DNA from: Deltaproteobacteria bacterium
GTDB taxonomy: Bacteria > Myxococcota_A > UBA9042 > PHBI01 > JACKFB01
Direction: 5' to 3'
DNA length: 5,740 bases
Assembly (NCBI GenBank): GCA_020632695.1
Contig: JACKFB010000034.1
Span: 1-5,740 of the forward strand
Shown here: positions 1 to 5,707 of the stretch, piece after piece
Layout: each line of letters begins with the position of its first letter
Position numbering within the stretch: position 1 is the first letter of the stretch
The notes under the pieces: generated by a model
Seen by the model: only the letters and a program-made list of their open reading frames with translations
Told to the model about the DNA's origin: nothing
The model's database searches: none
Translations under genes and position numbers: made by a program

Positions 1-36
1 GACGCGGCCTCGGACACGGACGCGGCCTCGGACACG
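1..36 (+). repeat. Tandem repeat, 18-nt unit, two identical copies
   Basis: GACGCGGCCTCGGACACG occurs at 1-18 and again without change at 19-36, encoding DAASDT twice. It lies inside the linker of the large exoprotein and touches the window edge, so more copies may lie to the left. The unit is six codons long, so copy-number change would keep the frame. Confidence 0.85.
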
Positions 37-2877
37 GCCACCGAGACCGACACCGAGGCCGAGACCGACACCGGGACCGAGACCGACACCGGGACCGGGA
101 CCGACACCGGGACCGAGACCGACACCGGGACCGAGACCGACACAGGGACCGAGACCGACACCGAGGCCGGGACCGACACCGACACCGGGACCGCCCCCGA
201 CACCGCCCCCGACACCGCCCCCGACACCGCCTCCGACACCGCCTCCGACACCGCCTGCTCCGATGAGTGCCCGTCTGCCGGCGCGGCGTCCTGCGTCGAC
301 AACGCGCTGCTCACCTGCGCCGACACGGACGCCGACGCCTGCCTGGAGTGGTCTCCCCCGTCGCCCTGTGCGCCCGGTATGCTCTGCGTGGCGTCCTCGG
401 GGTCCTGCGAGTTCCCGCCGCTGGCCAATTACCTCTGGAACGTCCACGCCGGCTCGAGCGGGAGCGACTGGGCGCGTGCGGTGGTGACCGGGCCGGATGG
501 CGACGTCTTCGTCGCCGGGACCTTCGACGGCACCTTCATGCTGGGGCCGGATCCGCTGACCTACGGGAACACCGACATCTTCCTGGCCCGCATCAGCGCG
601 GCGGGCGAGGTGCTGTGGGCGCGCGACATCGGCGGCGGCAACGTGGACACCGTCGAGGCGCTGGCCATCGACTCGAAGGGCGATCTCATCATCACCGGCT
701 GGTTCGCCGGCTCGACGACCATCGGCGGCACCGCCATGACGGGCAACGGCACCTCCTGGGAGGTCTACCTGGCCAAGTACGACGCCGACGGCGCACCGGT
801 CTGGGGCAAGCTGTTCAGCGGCGTCGGCTCCAACGAGGGGCTGGCCGTCACCGTGGACGCCGACGACAACATCTACATGGCGGGGGCCTTCGAGAAGAGC
901 TGGTCCCTGGGCGGCTCGGCGCTGGTGGCCGCCCTCACCGACGCCTTCGTGGCCCGCTTCGACCCCGACGGCAAGCACGTGTGGAGCCTCTCGGTGGGCG
1001 GGGCCGCCAACGACCGCGCGAACGGCGTGGCCGTGGACGGCGCGGGCAACGTCACCATCACCGGGTCGGTGGGCAGCTTCGTGGACTTCGACCCGGGCGC
1101 GGGCACCCACCAGGGCGGGCCCGGCCTCTTCGTCGCGCAGTACGACGCGTCCGGGAAGTACCGCTGGCACCTGACCCGCTCTAGCGCGCACGGGCAGGCG
1201 GTGGTCGCCAACGGCCAGGGCCAGCTCTACGTGGGGGGCACGCTGACAGCGGCCGTCAACCTGGGCGGGGGCAGCCAGCCCTACGCCGGCGGCAGCAGCG
1301 ACGCCTTCCTGATGAAGCTCAGCCAGAACGGCGCCTACATGTGGAGCACGCAGCTCGGCTCGACCGGCGCCGACCGGATGCGCGCGGTGGCCACGGACCC
1401 GCTGGGCAACGTGCTGTGCACCGGCGAGTACAGCGGGCCGTTGGTGTGGCAGGGCACGCCGCTGGCCTTCGGGGGCAAGGAGTTCTCCGCCAACCAGGAG
1501 GACGCCTTCGTCGCGCGGCTCACCCCGGCGGGCGCGCTGTTGTGGGTGGACCGCCTCGGCGGCTCGGGGCAGGAGTGGGGCCACGCGGTGACCTCGGACC
1601 CCTCCGGGCACGTCGTGTGGGCGGGGCATTTCGGCGACACGATGACGCTCGGCGACGAGGTGCTGACCAGCGAGGGCTTCGGCGACCTCGTCGTCATCCG
1701 CTTCGCGCCGGGCGGCGACGGCGGGCCGGGCTGCTTCGCGCCGGGCGTGTACTGCACGGGGCACGGCGCCTGCGCGGAGAGCCCCGAGGGGCCGCTGTGC
1801 GCGTGCGACGCGGGCTACGCCGACGAGGACTGCGGCGGCTGCGCCGCGGGCTACGTGCCCGACGGGGGCGGCGAGGCCTGCGTGGGGCTCTGCGAGGCCG
1901 AGGGGCTCTCCTGCGGCGCCCACGCGCACTGCCAGGCCAGCGCGACCGAGACGAGCTGCGCCTGCGACGCCGGCTGGGCTGCCCCCGACTGCGCGAGCTG
2001 CGCGCCCGACTACCACGACCCCCAGGCCTGCGCCGTCACCCCGTGCGCGTGCGTGCCCGACTGCGACGCCGACGGCGGCCCGGAGCGCTGCGACGGCTGC
2101 CTGGACGCCCCTGAGCTCTGGCCCGGCGAGGGGACGCTCACCGGCTTCCTGGTGGGGGACGGCTCGGACGCCACCGGCGGCTGCGGCGGCTTCGGGCCCG
2201 ACCACGCGCTGCGCTTCGAGCTGACCCGCACCACGCGCGTCGCCTTCACGCTCGCCACCGCGTCGGCGGTGCTCTACATCCGCGGCGTCTGCGACGACCC
2301 GGAGAGCCAGCTCGCGTGCGACGCCGGCCAGGGCGGCGCGCCGGCGGAGGTGGTCGAGTTCCTGCCGCCGGGCAGCTACACCGTCTGGATCGACAGCCAG
2401 GACGGGACCGGCGACGCCTACACGCTGAGCTACAGCTTCCGCACCGACCCGTGCCCGGCGGTCTCCTGTGCTGGCGACCTCGCGTGCGTCTCCGACGACT
2501 GGCTGGCCACGAGCTGCCAGTGCCCGCCGGGCACCGAGACCGACGCCGTCGACCCCGAGACCTGCGACCCCATCCTGCCGCCCCTCGACCTGGGCGTCGC
2601 CATCGGCATCAGCAACACCTGCGAGCTGTCGGTGTGGCCGGACTTCCTGGTGGTGCCGGCCGGCCGCGAGGCCTCGCTGACCTTCGACAACCAGAGCGCC
2701 GACTACCACGCCGACGTCGAGCTGACGCCGGGGGTCAGCACCTTCGGCCTGGAGCCGGGCGCCTCCTGGACGGACCCGAAGCCCTGGTGCCGCGACGGGG
2801 TGAGCGGCTACGCCGACATCTCGGCGTCCGAGGGCTGCAGCGCGACCTGGCGCCTGCACATCACCTGCCTGAAGTGA
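1..2877 (+). CDS. Large secreted/surface multidomain protein: Asp/Thr linker, seven-bladed SBBP-type propeller, EGF-like and PPC-like domains (5' end missing)
   Basis: The frame is open from base 1 to the TGA at 2875-2877, giving 958 visible residues; the true start is outside the window. ATG 379 is internal, because the coherent cysteine module begins before it. Residue numbers count from base 1. Residues 1-85 are an Asp/Thr/Glu/Gly/Ala/Pro linker. Residues 86-136 hold eight cysteines (86, 90, 98, 106, 114, 123, 129, 136). Residues 145-574 are seven repeats of about 60 residues, starting near 157, 216, 278, 338, 397, 458 and 525. Each has a G(D/N)-hydrophobic-x-x-(A/T)G strand, then an (F/Y)(V/L)A(R/K) strand and a DG/AG-x-x-x-W ending, matching SBBP-type propeller repeats. 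Residues 578-700 contain 21 cysteines with EGF-like CxC-DAG(Y/W) patterns. Residues 701-817 resemble a PPC beta-sandwich, 818-855 are again Cys-rich, and 856-958 are unrecognised with four cysteines. Family knowledge places such proteins outside the cytoplasm, in binding or adhesion; the ligand is unknown. The signal or lipoprotein peptide should lie upstream. Domain calls are by eye. Confidence 0.9.
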   Translation, partial: DAASDTDAASDTATETDTEAETDTGTETDTGTGTDTGTETDTGTETDTGTETDTEAGTDTDTGTAPDTAPDTAPDTASDTASDTACSDECPSAGAASCVDNALLTCADTDADACLEWSPPSPCAPGMLCVASSGSCEFPPLANYLWNVHAGSSGSDWARAVVTGPDGDVFVAGTFDGTFMLGPDPLTYGNTDIFLARISAAGEVLWARDIGGGNVDTVEALAIDSKGDLIITGWFAGSTTIGGTAMTGNGTSWEVYLAKYDADGAPVWGKLFSGVGSNEGLAVTVDADDNIYMAGAFEKSWSLGGSALVAALTDAFVARFDPDGKHVWSLSVGGAANDRANGVAVDGAGNVTITGSVGSFVDFDPGAGTHQGGPGLFVAQYDASGKYRWHLTRSSAHGQAVVANGQGQLYVGGTLTAAVNLGGGSQPYAGGSSDAFLMKLSQNGAYMWSTQLGSTGADRMRAVATDPLGNVLCTGEYSGPLVWQGTPLAFGGKEFSANQEDAFVARLTPAGALLWVDRLGGSGQEWGHAVTSDPSGHVVWAGHFGDTMTLGDEVLTSEGFGDLVVIRFAPGGDGGPGCFAPGVYCTGHGACAESPEGPLCACDAGYADEDCGGCAAGYVPDGGGEACVGLCEAEGLSCGAHAHCQASATETSCACDAGWAAPDCASCAPDYHDPQACAVTPCACVPDCDADGGPERCDGCLDAPELWPGEGTLTGFLVGDGSDATGGCGGFGPDHALRFELTRTTRVAFTLATASAVLYIRGVCDDPESQLACDAGQGGAPAEVVEFLPPGSYTVWIDSQDGTGDAYTLSYSFRTDPCPAVSCAGDLACVSDDWLATSCQCPPGTETDAVDPETCDPILPPLDLGVAIGISNTCELSVWPDFLVVPAGREASLTFDNQSADYHADVELTPGVSTFGLEPGASWTDPKPWCRDGVSGYADISASEGCSATWRLHITCLK
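43..168 (+). repeat. Tandem repeat, 18-nt unit, seven copies (ETDTGT-type)
   Basis: Seven in-phase 18-nt units start at 43, 61, 79, 97, 115, 133 and 151 and follow the pattern GAGACCGACACCGGGACC. They encode ETDTEA, ETDTGT, ETDTGT, GTDTGT, ETDTGT, ETDTGT and ETDTEA. Variants include ACA for ACC at 142 and GGG for GAG at 97. A shorter degenerate stretch, GTDTDTGT, follows at 169-192. The product is an acidic, Thr-rich and probably unstructured spacer. Near-identity at the DNA level suggests recent expansion or exchange among copies. Confidence 0.85.
190..258 (+). repeat. Tandem repeat, 12-nt unit, five copies plus a partial sixth (TAPD/TASD)
   Basis: ACCGCCCCCGAC is repeated at 190, 202 and 214, followed by ACCGCCTCCGAC at 226 and 238. 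A ninth-base partial copy, ACCGCCTGC, at 250-258 runs into the first cysteine of the Cys-rich module. The product is TAPD x3, TASD x2 and TAC. The unit is four codons, again a multiple of three. The Pro/Ala character differs from the preceding Glu/Gly repeats, so the linker has two distinct blocks. Confidence 0.85.
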
Positions 2878-2933
2878 GGGCAGCGTGCGCCTCGCTCGCC
2901 GCGCGGGGCGGCGCCCGCGGAATGCCCGGCGGG

Positions 2934-2956
2934 CGAGCGCCGTTGGGGGGCGCTCG
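2934..2956 (+). terminator. GC-rich hairpin, possible terminator of the large exoprotein gene
   Basis: CGAGCGCC at 2934-2941 and GGCGCTCG at 2949-2956 form a perfect 8-bp stem around a 7-nt loop, 57 bp past the stop codon. No T-run follows, so a classical intrinsic terminator is not shown. The left arm can instead pair with CGCTCGCC at 2893-2900 (through 2932-2939), giving two mutually exclusive structures. In DNA this GC-rich some hairpins are expected by chance. Confidence 0.3.
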
Positions 2957-3061
2957 AACCGGGTGGCCTGCTGGACGATCGCCGAGAACGGTGGGACAAG
3001 GGGCCTCGCGAGCACCCGGGGTCGGCGGCCGCGTCTCGCGCCGGCAGCGCTGAGCTCGCGC

Positions 3062-3069
3062 GAGAGGAG
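3062..3069 (+). promoter_or_regulatory. Ribosome binding site of the VKOR fusion gene
   Basis: GAGAGGAG ends 2 nt before ATG 3072 and 5 nt before GTG 3075. The spacing suits GTG 3075 better, so the start may be one codon later than annotated, with almost no effect on the protein. The site overlaps the palindrome CTCGCGCGAG (3055-3064), and TCTCGCG at 3034-3040 could also pair with CGCGAGA at 3059-3065, partly covering it. Confidence 0.65.
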
Positions 3070-3071
3070 TC

Positions 3072-4334
3072 ATGGTGGATCTGGACGACAGCAGCAACGA
3101 CAGCGAGCGGCGCTGGTCGGGCGGCGAGCTCGAGCCACGGCGTCGCGGGGGCGGCTGGCTCCTGCTGCTCGCGCTGGCGGCGGTGTTCGGCGCGGTGATG
3201 GCCGGCGTCTCGACGCGGGACTTCATCAGCCACCTCGACGGTCAGGTGCACGCCATCGCCTGCTCGGTGATGCCGGGCGGGGAGGCCGTGATCGGCCAGA
3301 GCGGCTGCAAGGAGGCGATGCTGTCTCCGTGGAGCTCGCTGTTCCGTCAGCGCTACTGGGGCGGCCTGCCGGTGAGCCTGCTGGGCTTCGCGGTGTTCGC
3401 GTTCATGGCGGCGCTGGGCGTCGCGGTGGCCGTGCGGGGGCGCATCACGCGCCGCGACACCGGGTTCGTGCTGCTGGCCTCGCTGGTGCCCGTCGGCGCG
3501 AGCGTGGTGTGGGGGACCCTGGCGGCCACCCGACTGGGCGAGTTCTGCCAGGTCTGCGTCGGCATGTACGTGGCGTCGGGGTTGATCCTGCTCTTCGGGC
3601 TCATCGCGCATGTGCGGGCCGCGCCCGGCTCGGGCCCGTGGCCCTGGGGTCGCCATGGCGTCTGGTTCCTCGAGGGCGTGCTGGCGGTGGGGCTTCTGGC
3701 GGGCCTCTACGCGATGCGCGCGCCCGAGGACCGGAAGAGCCTGGACGGCTGCGGCAGCCTGGTGTCGCCCGAGGACAAGAAGGGGGTGCTGCTGAGCATG
3801 CCGGGGCAGGGGCAGACGCCGGCGCTGGCGGTGCTGGATCCGCTGTGCCCCGCCTGCCGGAGCTTCGACCAGCGCCTGCGGCTGAGCGGCCTGGACGCGC
3901 AGATGTCGCTGAAGGTGCTGCTCTTCCCGCTGGATTCGCAGTGCAACTGGATGGTGAAGACCTCGCTACACCCCGGCGCCTGCCAGGTGAGCGAGGCCAT
4001 GCTCTGCTCGCCGGCGGAGGCCGACGACATCCTCGCCTGGTCCTTCGAGAACCAGGAGCACCTGCTGGAGCTGGGCCAGAACGACCCGAAGGCGCTGGGC
4101 GATGAGATCCTGGCCCGTTGGCCGGCGGCCAAGGGCTGCCTGGGCACCGCGCGCGCCAGGGACCGCGTCACCAGCGGGCTGCGCTGGGCGGTGGACAACG
4201 CGCTGCCGGTGCTGACGCCGCAGCTCTACGTGGACGGCACGCGGCTCTGCGACGAGGACACCGACCTGGGCCTCGAATTCACGCTGCACCGCATGCTGCA
4301 GCGCGGGGGCGCCGCCGCTCCCGGAGGGGAGTAG
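3072..4334 (+). CDS. VKOR family protein fused to a DsbA-like thioredoxin domain (disulfide-forming membrane oxidase)
   Basis: This 420-residue protein should make disulfides outside the cytoplasm: the VKOR half passes electrons to quinone and re-oxidises the attached thioredoxin domain. Five hydrophobic segments are visible, at about 29-46, 99-121, 130-150, 163-180 and 197-214. With the N-terminus inside, Arg-rich 121-128 falls in the cytoplasm and all redox cysteines fall outside. VKOR signatures are the loop cysteines C64 and C79, S85, a WGGLPVSLLGF stretch at 96-106, and the active-site C159-x-x-C162 at the start of helix 4. The C-terminal domain has C259-P-A-C262 and a probable cis-proline at T382-P383 before LYVDG, as in DsbA-like folds. 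Six further cysteines (227, 291, 304, 312, 356, 393) may be structural. It starts 194 bp after the exoprotein gene and ends 2 bp before the OmpA-like gene, so it probably leads an operon. The family call is firm. The natural substrates are inferred. Confidence 0.9.
   Translation: MVDLDDSSNDSERRWSGGELEPRRRGGGWLLLLALAAVFGAVMAGVSTRDFISHLDGQVHAIACSVMPGGEAVIGQSGCKEAMLSPWSSLFRQRYWGGLPVSLLGFAVFAFMAALGVAVAVRGRITRRDTGFVLLASLVPVGASVVWGTLAATRLGEFCQVCVGMYVASGLILLFGLIAHVRAAPGSGPWPWGRHGVWFLEGVLAVGLLAGLYAMRAPEDRKSLDGCGSLVSPEDKKGVLLSMPGQGQTPALAVLDPLCPACRSFDQRLRLSGLDAQMSLKVLLFPLDSQCNWMVKTSLHPGACQVSEAMLCSPAEADDILAWSFENQEHLLELGQNDPKALGDEILARWPAAKGCLGTARARDRVTSGLRWAVDNALPVLTPQLYVDGTRLCDEDTDLGLEFTLHRMLQRGGAAAPGGE
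4323..4331 (+). promoter_or_regulatory. Ribosome binding site of the OmpA-like gene, inside the end of the VKOR gene
   Basis: GGAGGGGAG ends 5 nt before ATG 4337 and overlaps the last codons of the VKOR fusion gene. Together with the 2-bp gap between stop and start, it supports translation from a shared message and fixes the start of the OmpA-like gene at 4337 rather than at upstream in-frame codons. Confidence 0.7.
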
Positions 4335-4336
4335 CG

Positions 4337-5020
4337 ATGCCCGTGCTGCGCAATCTCATCCCGATGGCCTTCGGCCTGGCGCTGCCGGCCTTCTTCGTCT
4401 CCGGTTGGCTGGGAGACGCCGGGGCCAGCCTGCGCGCGGCCGAGCCGGGGGCCAAGGACGTCGCCGTCGCGGCGATGGCCGAGGAGGGCTACTGCACCGC
4501 GAACCTCAAGCAGATCGTCCGCCGGGTGGCCGGCGCCTGCGGGCTGCTCGACGCCCAGGGGCGGGGCTGCCAGCCGGCGGACGCGGCGAAGATCGTCGCG
4601 CTGTCGGGAGACGACTTCAACGCGCTCTTCCTGCCGCTCAAGGACCGGGTGCACATCATCCAGTTCGACAAGAAGTCGATCGAGCTCGACGAGGGCGCCC
4701 GCGCGGCCATCGAGACCGCCTGGTCGGCGCGCGGCGGCGCCTCGTTCTTCTTCGTGGTCTCGCGCGCCTCGCCGGAGGGCTCGGTGGAGTCGAACCAGGA
4801 GCTGTCCAACGGGCGTGCCCAGAGCGTGCTGGCCCACCTCGAGGCCACCTATCAGGACCCGGACATCAAGAAGCGGGTCGGGTTGCTGCAGCTCGGTGAG
4901 GAGTTCGCCCAGCTCCCGCTCGAGTTCTGTGAGTGGAATCGCAGCCGCGAGGGGGAGACGTGCGACGAGAAGCAGATCAACCGCAGCGCCATCATCGCGT
5001 GGATCGATTGCGCCATCTGA
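4337..5020 (+). CDS. OmpA-like domain envelope protein with six cysteines
   Basis: The product has 227 residues. The N-terminus has one Arg (R5) and a hydrophobic stretch at 7-25, consistent with a signal peptide; possible cleavage sites lie after A30 or A34, or the segment stays as an anchor. Residues 104-222 resemble an OmpA C-terminal domain: a VHIIQFD strand (105-111), L117, then the peptidoglycan-binding pattern N153-x2-L156-S157-x2-R160-A161-x2-V164-x3-L168. The position usually holding the diaminopimelate-binding Asp (as in GHTD) is S145, within an ASPEGS stretch like that of Bacteroidota-type OmpA domains; the partner Arg (R160) is kept. Six cysteines (53, 68, 78, 198, 209, 225) could make three disulfides, which is unusual for this domain. 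A frame open further upstream (from 4118) overlaps the VKOR gene and has no ribosome site. The role is probably envelope anchoring; peptidoglycan binding is inferred. Confidence 0.82.
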   Translation: MPVLRNLIPMAFGLALPAFFVSGWLGDAGASLRAAEPGAKDVAVAAMAEEGYCTANLKQIVRRVAGACGLLDAQGRGCQPADAAKIVALSGDDFNALFLPLKDRVHIIQFDKKSIELDEGARAAIETAWSARGGASFFFVVSRASPEGSVESNQELSNGRAQSVLAHLEATYQDPDIKKRVGLLQLGEEFAQLPLEFCEWNRSREGETCDEKQINRSAIIAWIDCAI

Positions 5021-5664
5021 TCCTGCTGCCGCTGCTGGCGGCCCTCGCCGCCTGTGAGCTGAAGGCGCCGCCCAAGCCCGCGTCGCCCTCGGCGAGCCGC
5101 GTGGCGGCGGTGCGCGCCGACCCCGAGGCCAGCTCCGCGGGTGAGCCCGGGGCGGCCTCCGCGTCGCCCAAGGACCGCGAGGCGGAGGAGCTGCGAGCGG
5201 CCGCCGCGTTCTGCGACAAGCATTGGCTGGCCGCCGACGCGCCCGACTTCACCGGGCCGGCCTTGAAGCCCCTGAGCCCCGAGCCGGCTCCGCCCGCCGG
5301 CGCCTGGCGCTGGGTGAACTTCTGGGCGACCTGGTGCGGCCCCTGCATCGAGGAGATGCCGCTGCTCGCCCGCTGGCGCGACGCCCTGGCCAAGGAGGAC
5401 CACCCCCTCGAGCTGGAGCTGTGGAGCGTCGACGTCGACGAGGCGAAGCTGCGCGCCCGCGCCGAGCGCGGGATGCCCGGCACCGTACGCTGGACGGAGA
5501 GCCCCGAGGCCCTGGCGAGCTACCTGACCACCCTGGGCCTCTCCGGCGATTCCGCCATCCCCATCCACATGCTGGTCGACCCCCAAGGCAAGCTCCGCTG
5601 CGTCCGCGTAGGCAGCGTCAAGCCAGAGAACTGGGGTGGCATCCGAGCCCTCCTGGGGGATTGA
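4999..5664 (+). CDS. TlpA/ResA-like thioredoxin-fold lipoprotein
   Basis: The product has 221 residues from GTG 4999. The N-terminus (MVDRLRHL) leads into a short hydrophobic core and the lipobox L16-A17-A18-C19, so the mature protein should be lipid-anchored outside the cytoplasm. Residues 20-70 are an Ala/Pro/Ser/Glu-rich linker. The thioredoxin domain covers about 95-221, with a VNFWATWCGPC motif (active C113 and C116) and a probable cis-proline at P188 in AIPIHMLVD. Two more cysteines, C72 and C201, lie outside the motif. WCGPC proteins of this family usually reduce or exchange disulfides, for example in cytochrome c maturation, so it may balance the VKOR oxidase encoded two genes earlier. 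GTG 4999 overlaps the OmpA-like gene by 22 bp. TTG 5008 is an alternative, as it also leaves a complete lipoprotein signal (218 residues). GTG 4933 is unlikely, because it adds a charged extension before the signal and a longer overlap. No clear ribosome site was seen, so translation may be coupled. Confidence 0.85.
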   Translation: MDRLRHLILLPLLAALAACELKAPPKPASPSASRVAAVRADPEASSAGEPGAASASPKDREAEELRAAAAFCDKHWLAADAPDFTGPALKPLSPEPAPPAGAWRWVNFWATWCGPCIEEMPLLARWRDALAKEDHPLELELWSVDVDEAKLRARAERGMPGTVRWTESPEALASYLTTLGLSGDSAIPIHMLVDPQGKLRCVRVGSVKPENWGGIRALLGD

Positions 5665-5691
5665 TCGAGGCGGCGGCTGAGGCGGCCGCGC

Positions 5692-5707
5692 ACGCCGTGG
5701 GCGGCGT
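5692..5707 (+). terminator. Short hairpin after the thioredoxin lipoprotein gene, possible terminator
   Basis: ACGCCG at 5692-5697 and CGGCGT at 5702-5707 form a 6-bp stem with the loop TGGG, 27 bp after the last stop codon of the gene run. There is no T-run. The rest of 5665-5740 shows no recognisable gene or motif. Confidence 0.2.

Noticed and set aside
1..258. CRISPR-like or regulatory satellite interpretation of the repeats
   Set aside because: The units are head to tail without spacers and stay in frame with the protein, so they are coding repeats.
267..1184. Open + frame of about 305 codons inside the exoprotein gene
   Set aside because: Its product is dominated by Arg, Gly and Ala without any domain pattern, as expected from an off-frame reading of GC-rich coding DNA. 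The overlapping frame has clear propeller repeats.
2878..3071. Promoter for the redox gene run
   Set aside because: I saw no convincing -35/-10 or sigma-54 pair. A promoter is likely, but it cannot be located from this sequence by eye.
2808..3656. Minus-strand frame (about 282 codons) across the intergenic gap
   Set aside because: The product is rich in Arg, His, Gln and Ala without a fold signature. It runs antisense to two well-supported genes, so it is a high-GC shadow.
2885..4105. Long + frame (about 406 codons) overlapping the VKOR fusion gene
   Set aside because: Its Arg/Gly/Ala-rich composition has no motif, whereas the other frame carries the VKOR and thioredoxin active sites, membrane segments and a ribosome site.
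3072..4334. DsbB as the identity of the membrane oxidase
   Set aside because: Five hydrophobic segments, the VKOR-type loop cysteines, the CxxC at the start of the fourth helix and the fused thioredoxin domain fit VKOR, not the four-helix DsbB layout.
4852..5586. Minus-strand frame (about 244 codons) antisense to the OmpA-like and thioredoxin genes
   Set aside because: Gly/Gln/Arg-rich with no recognisable domain; fully explained as a mirror of the coding strand.
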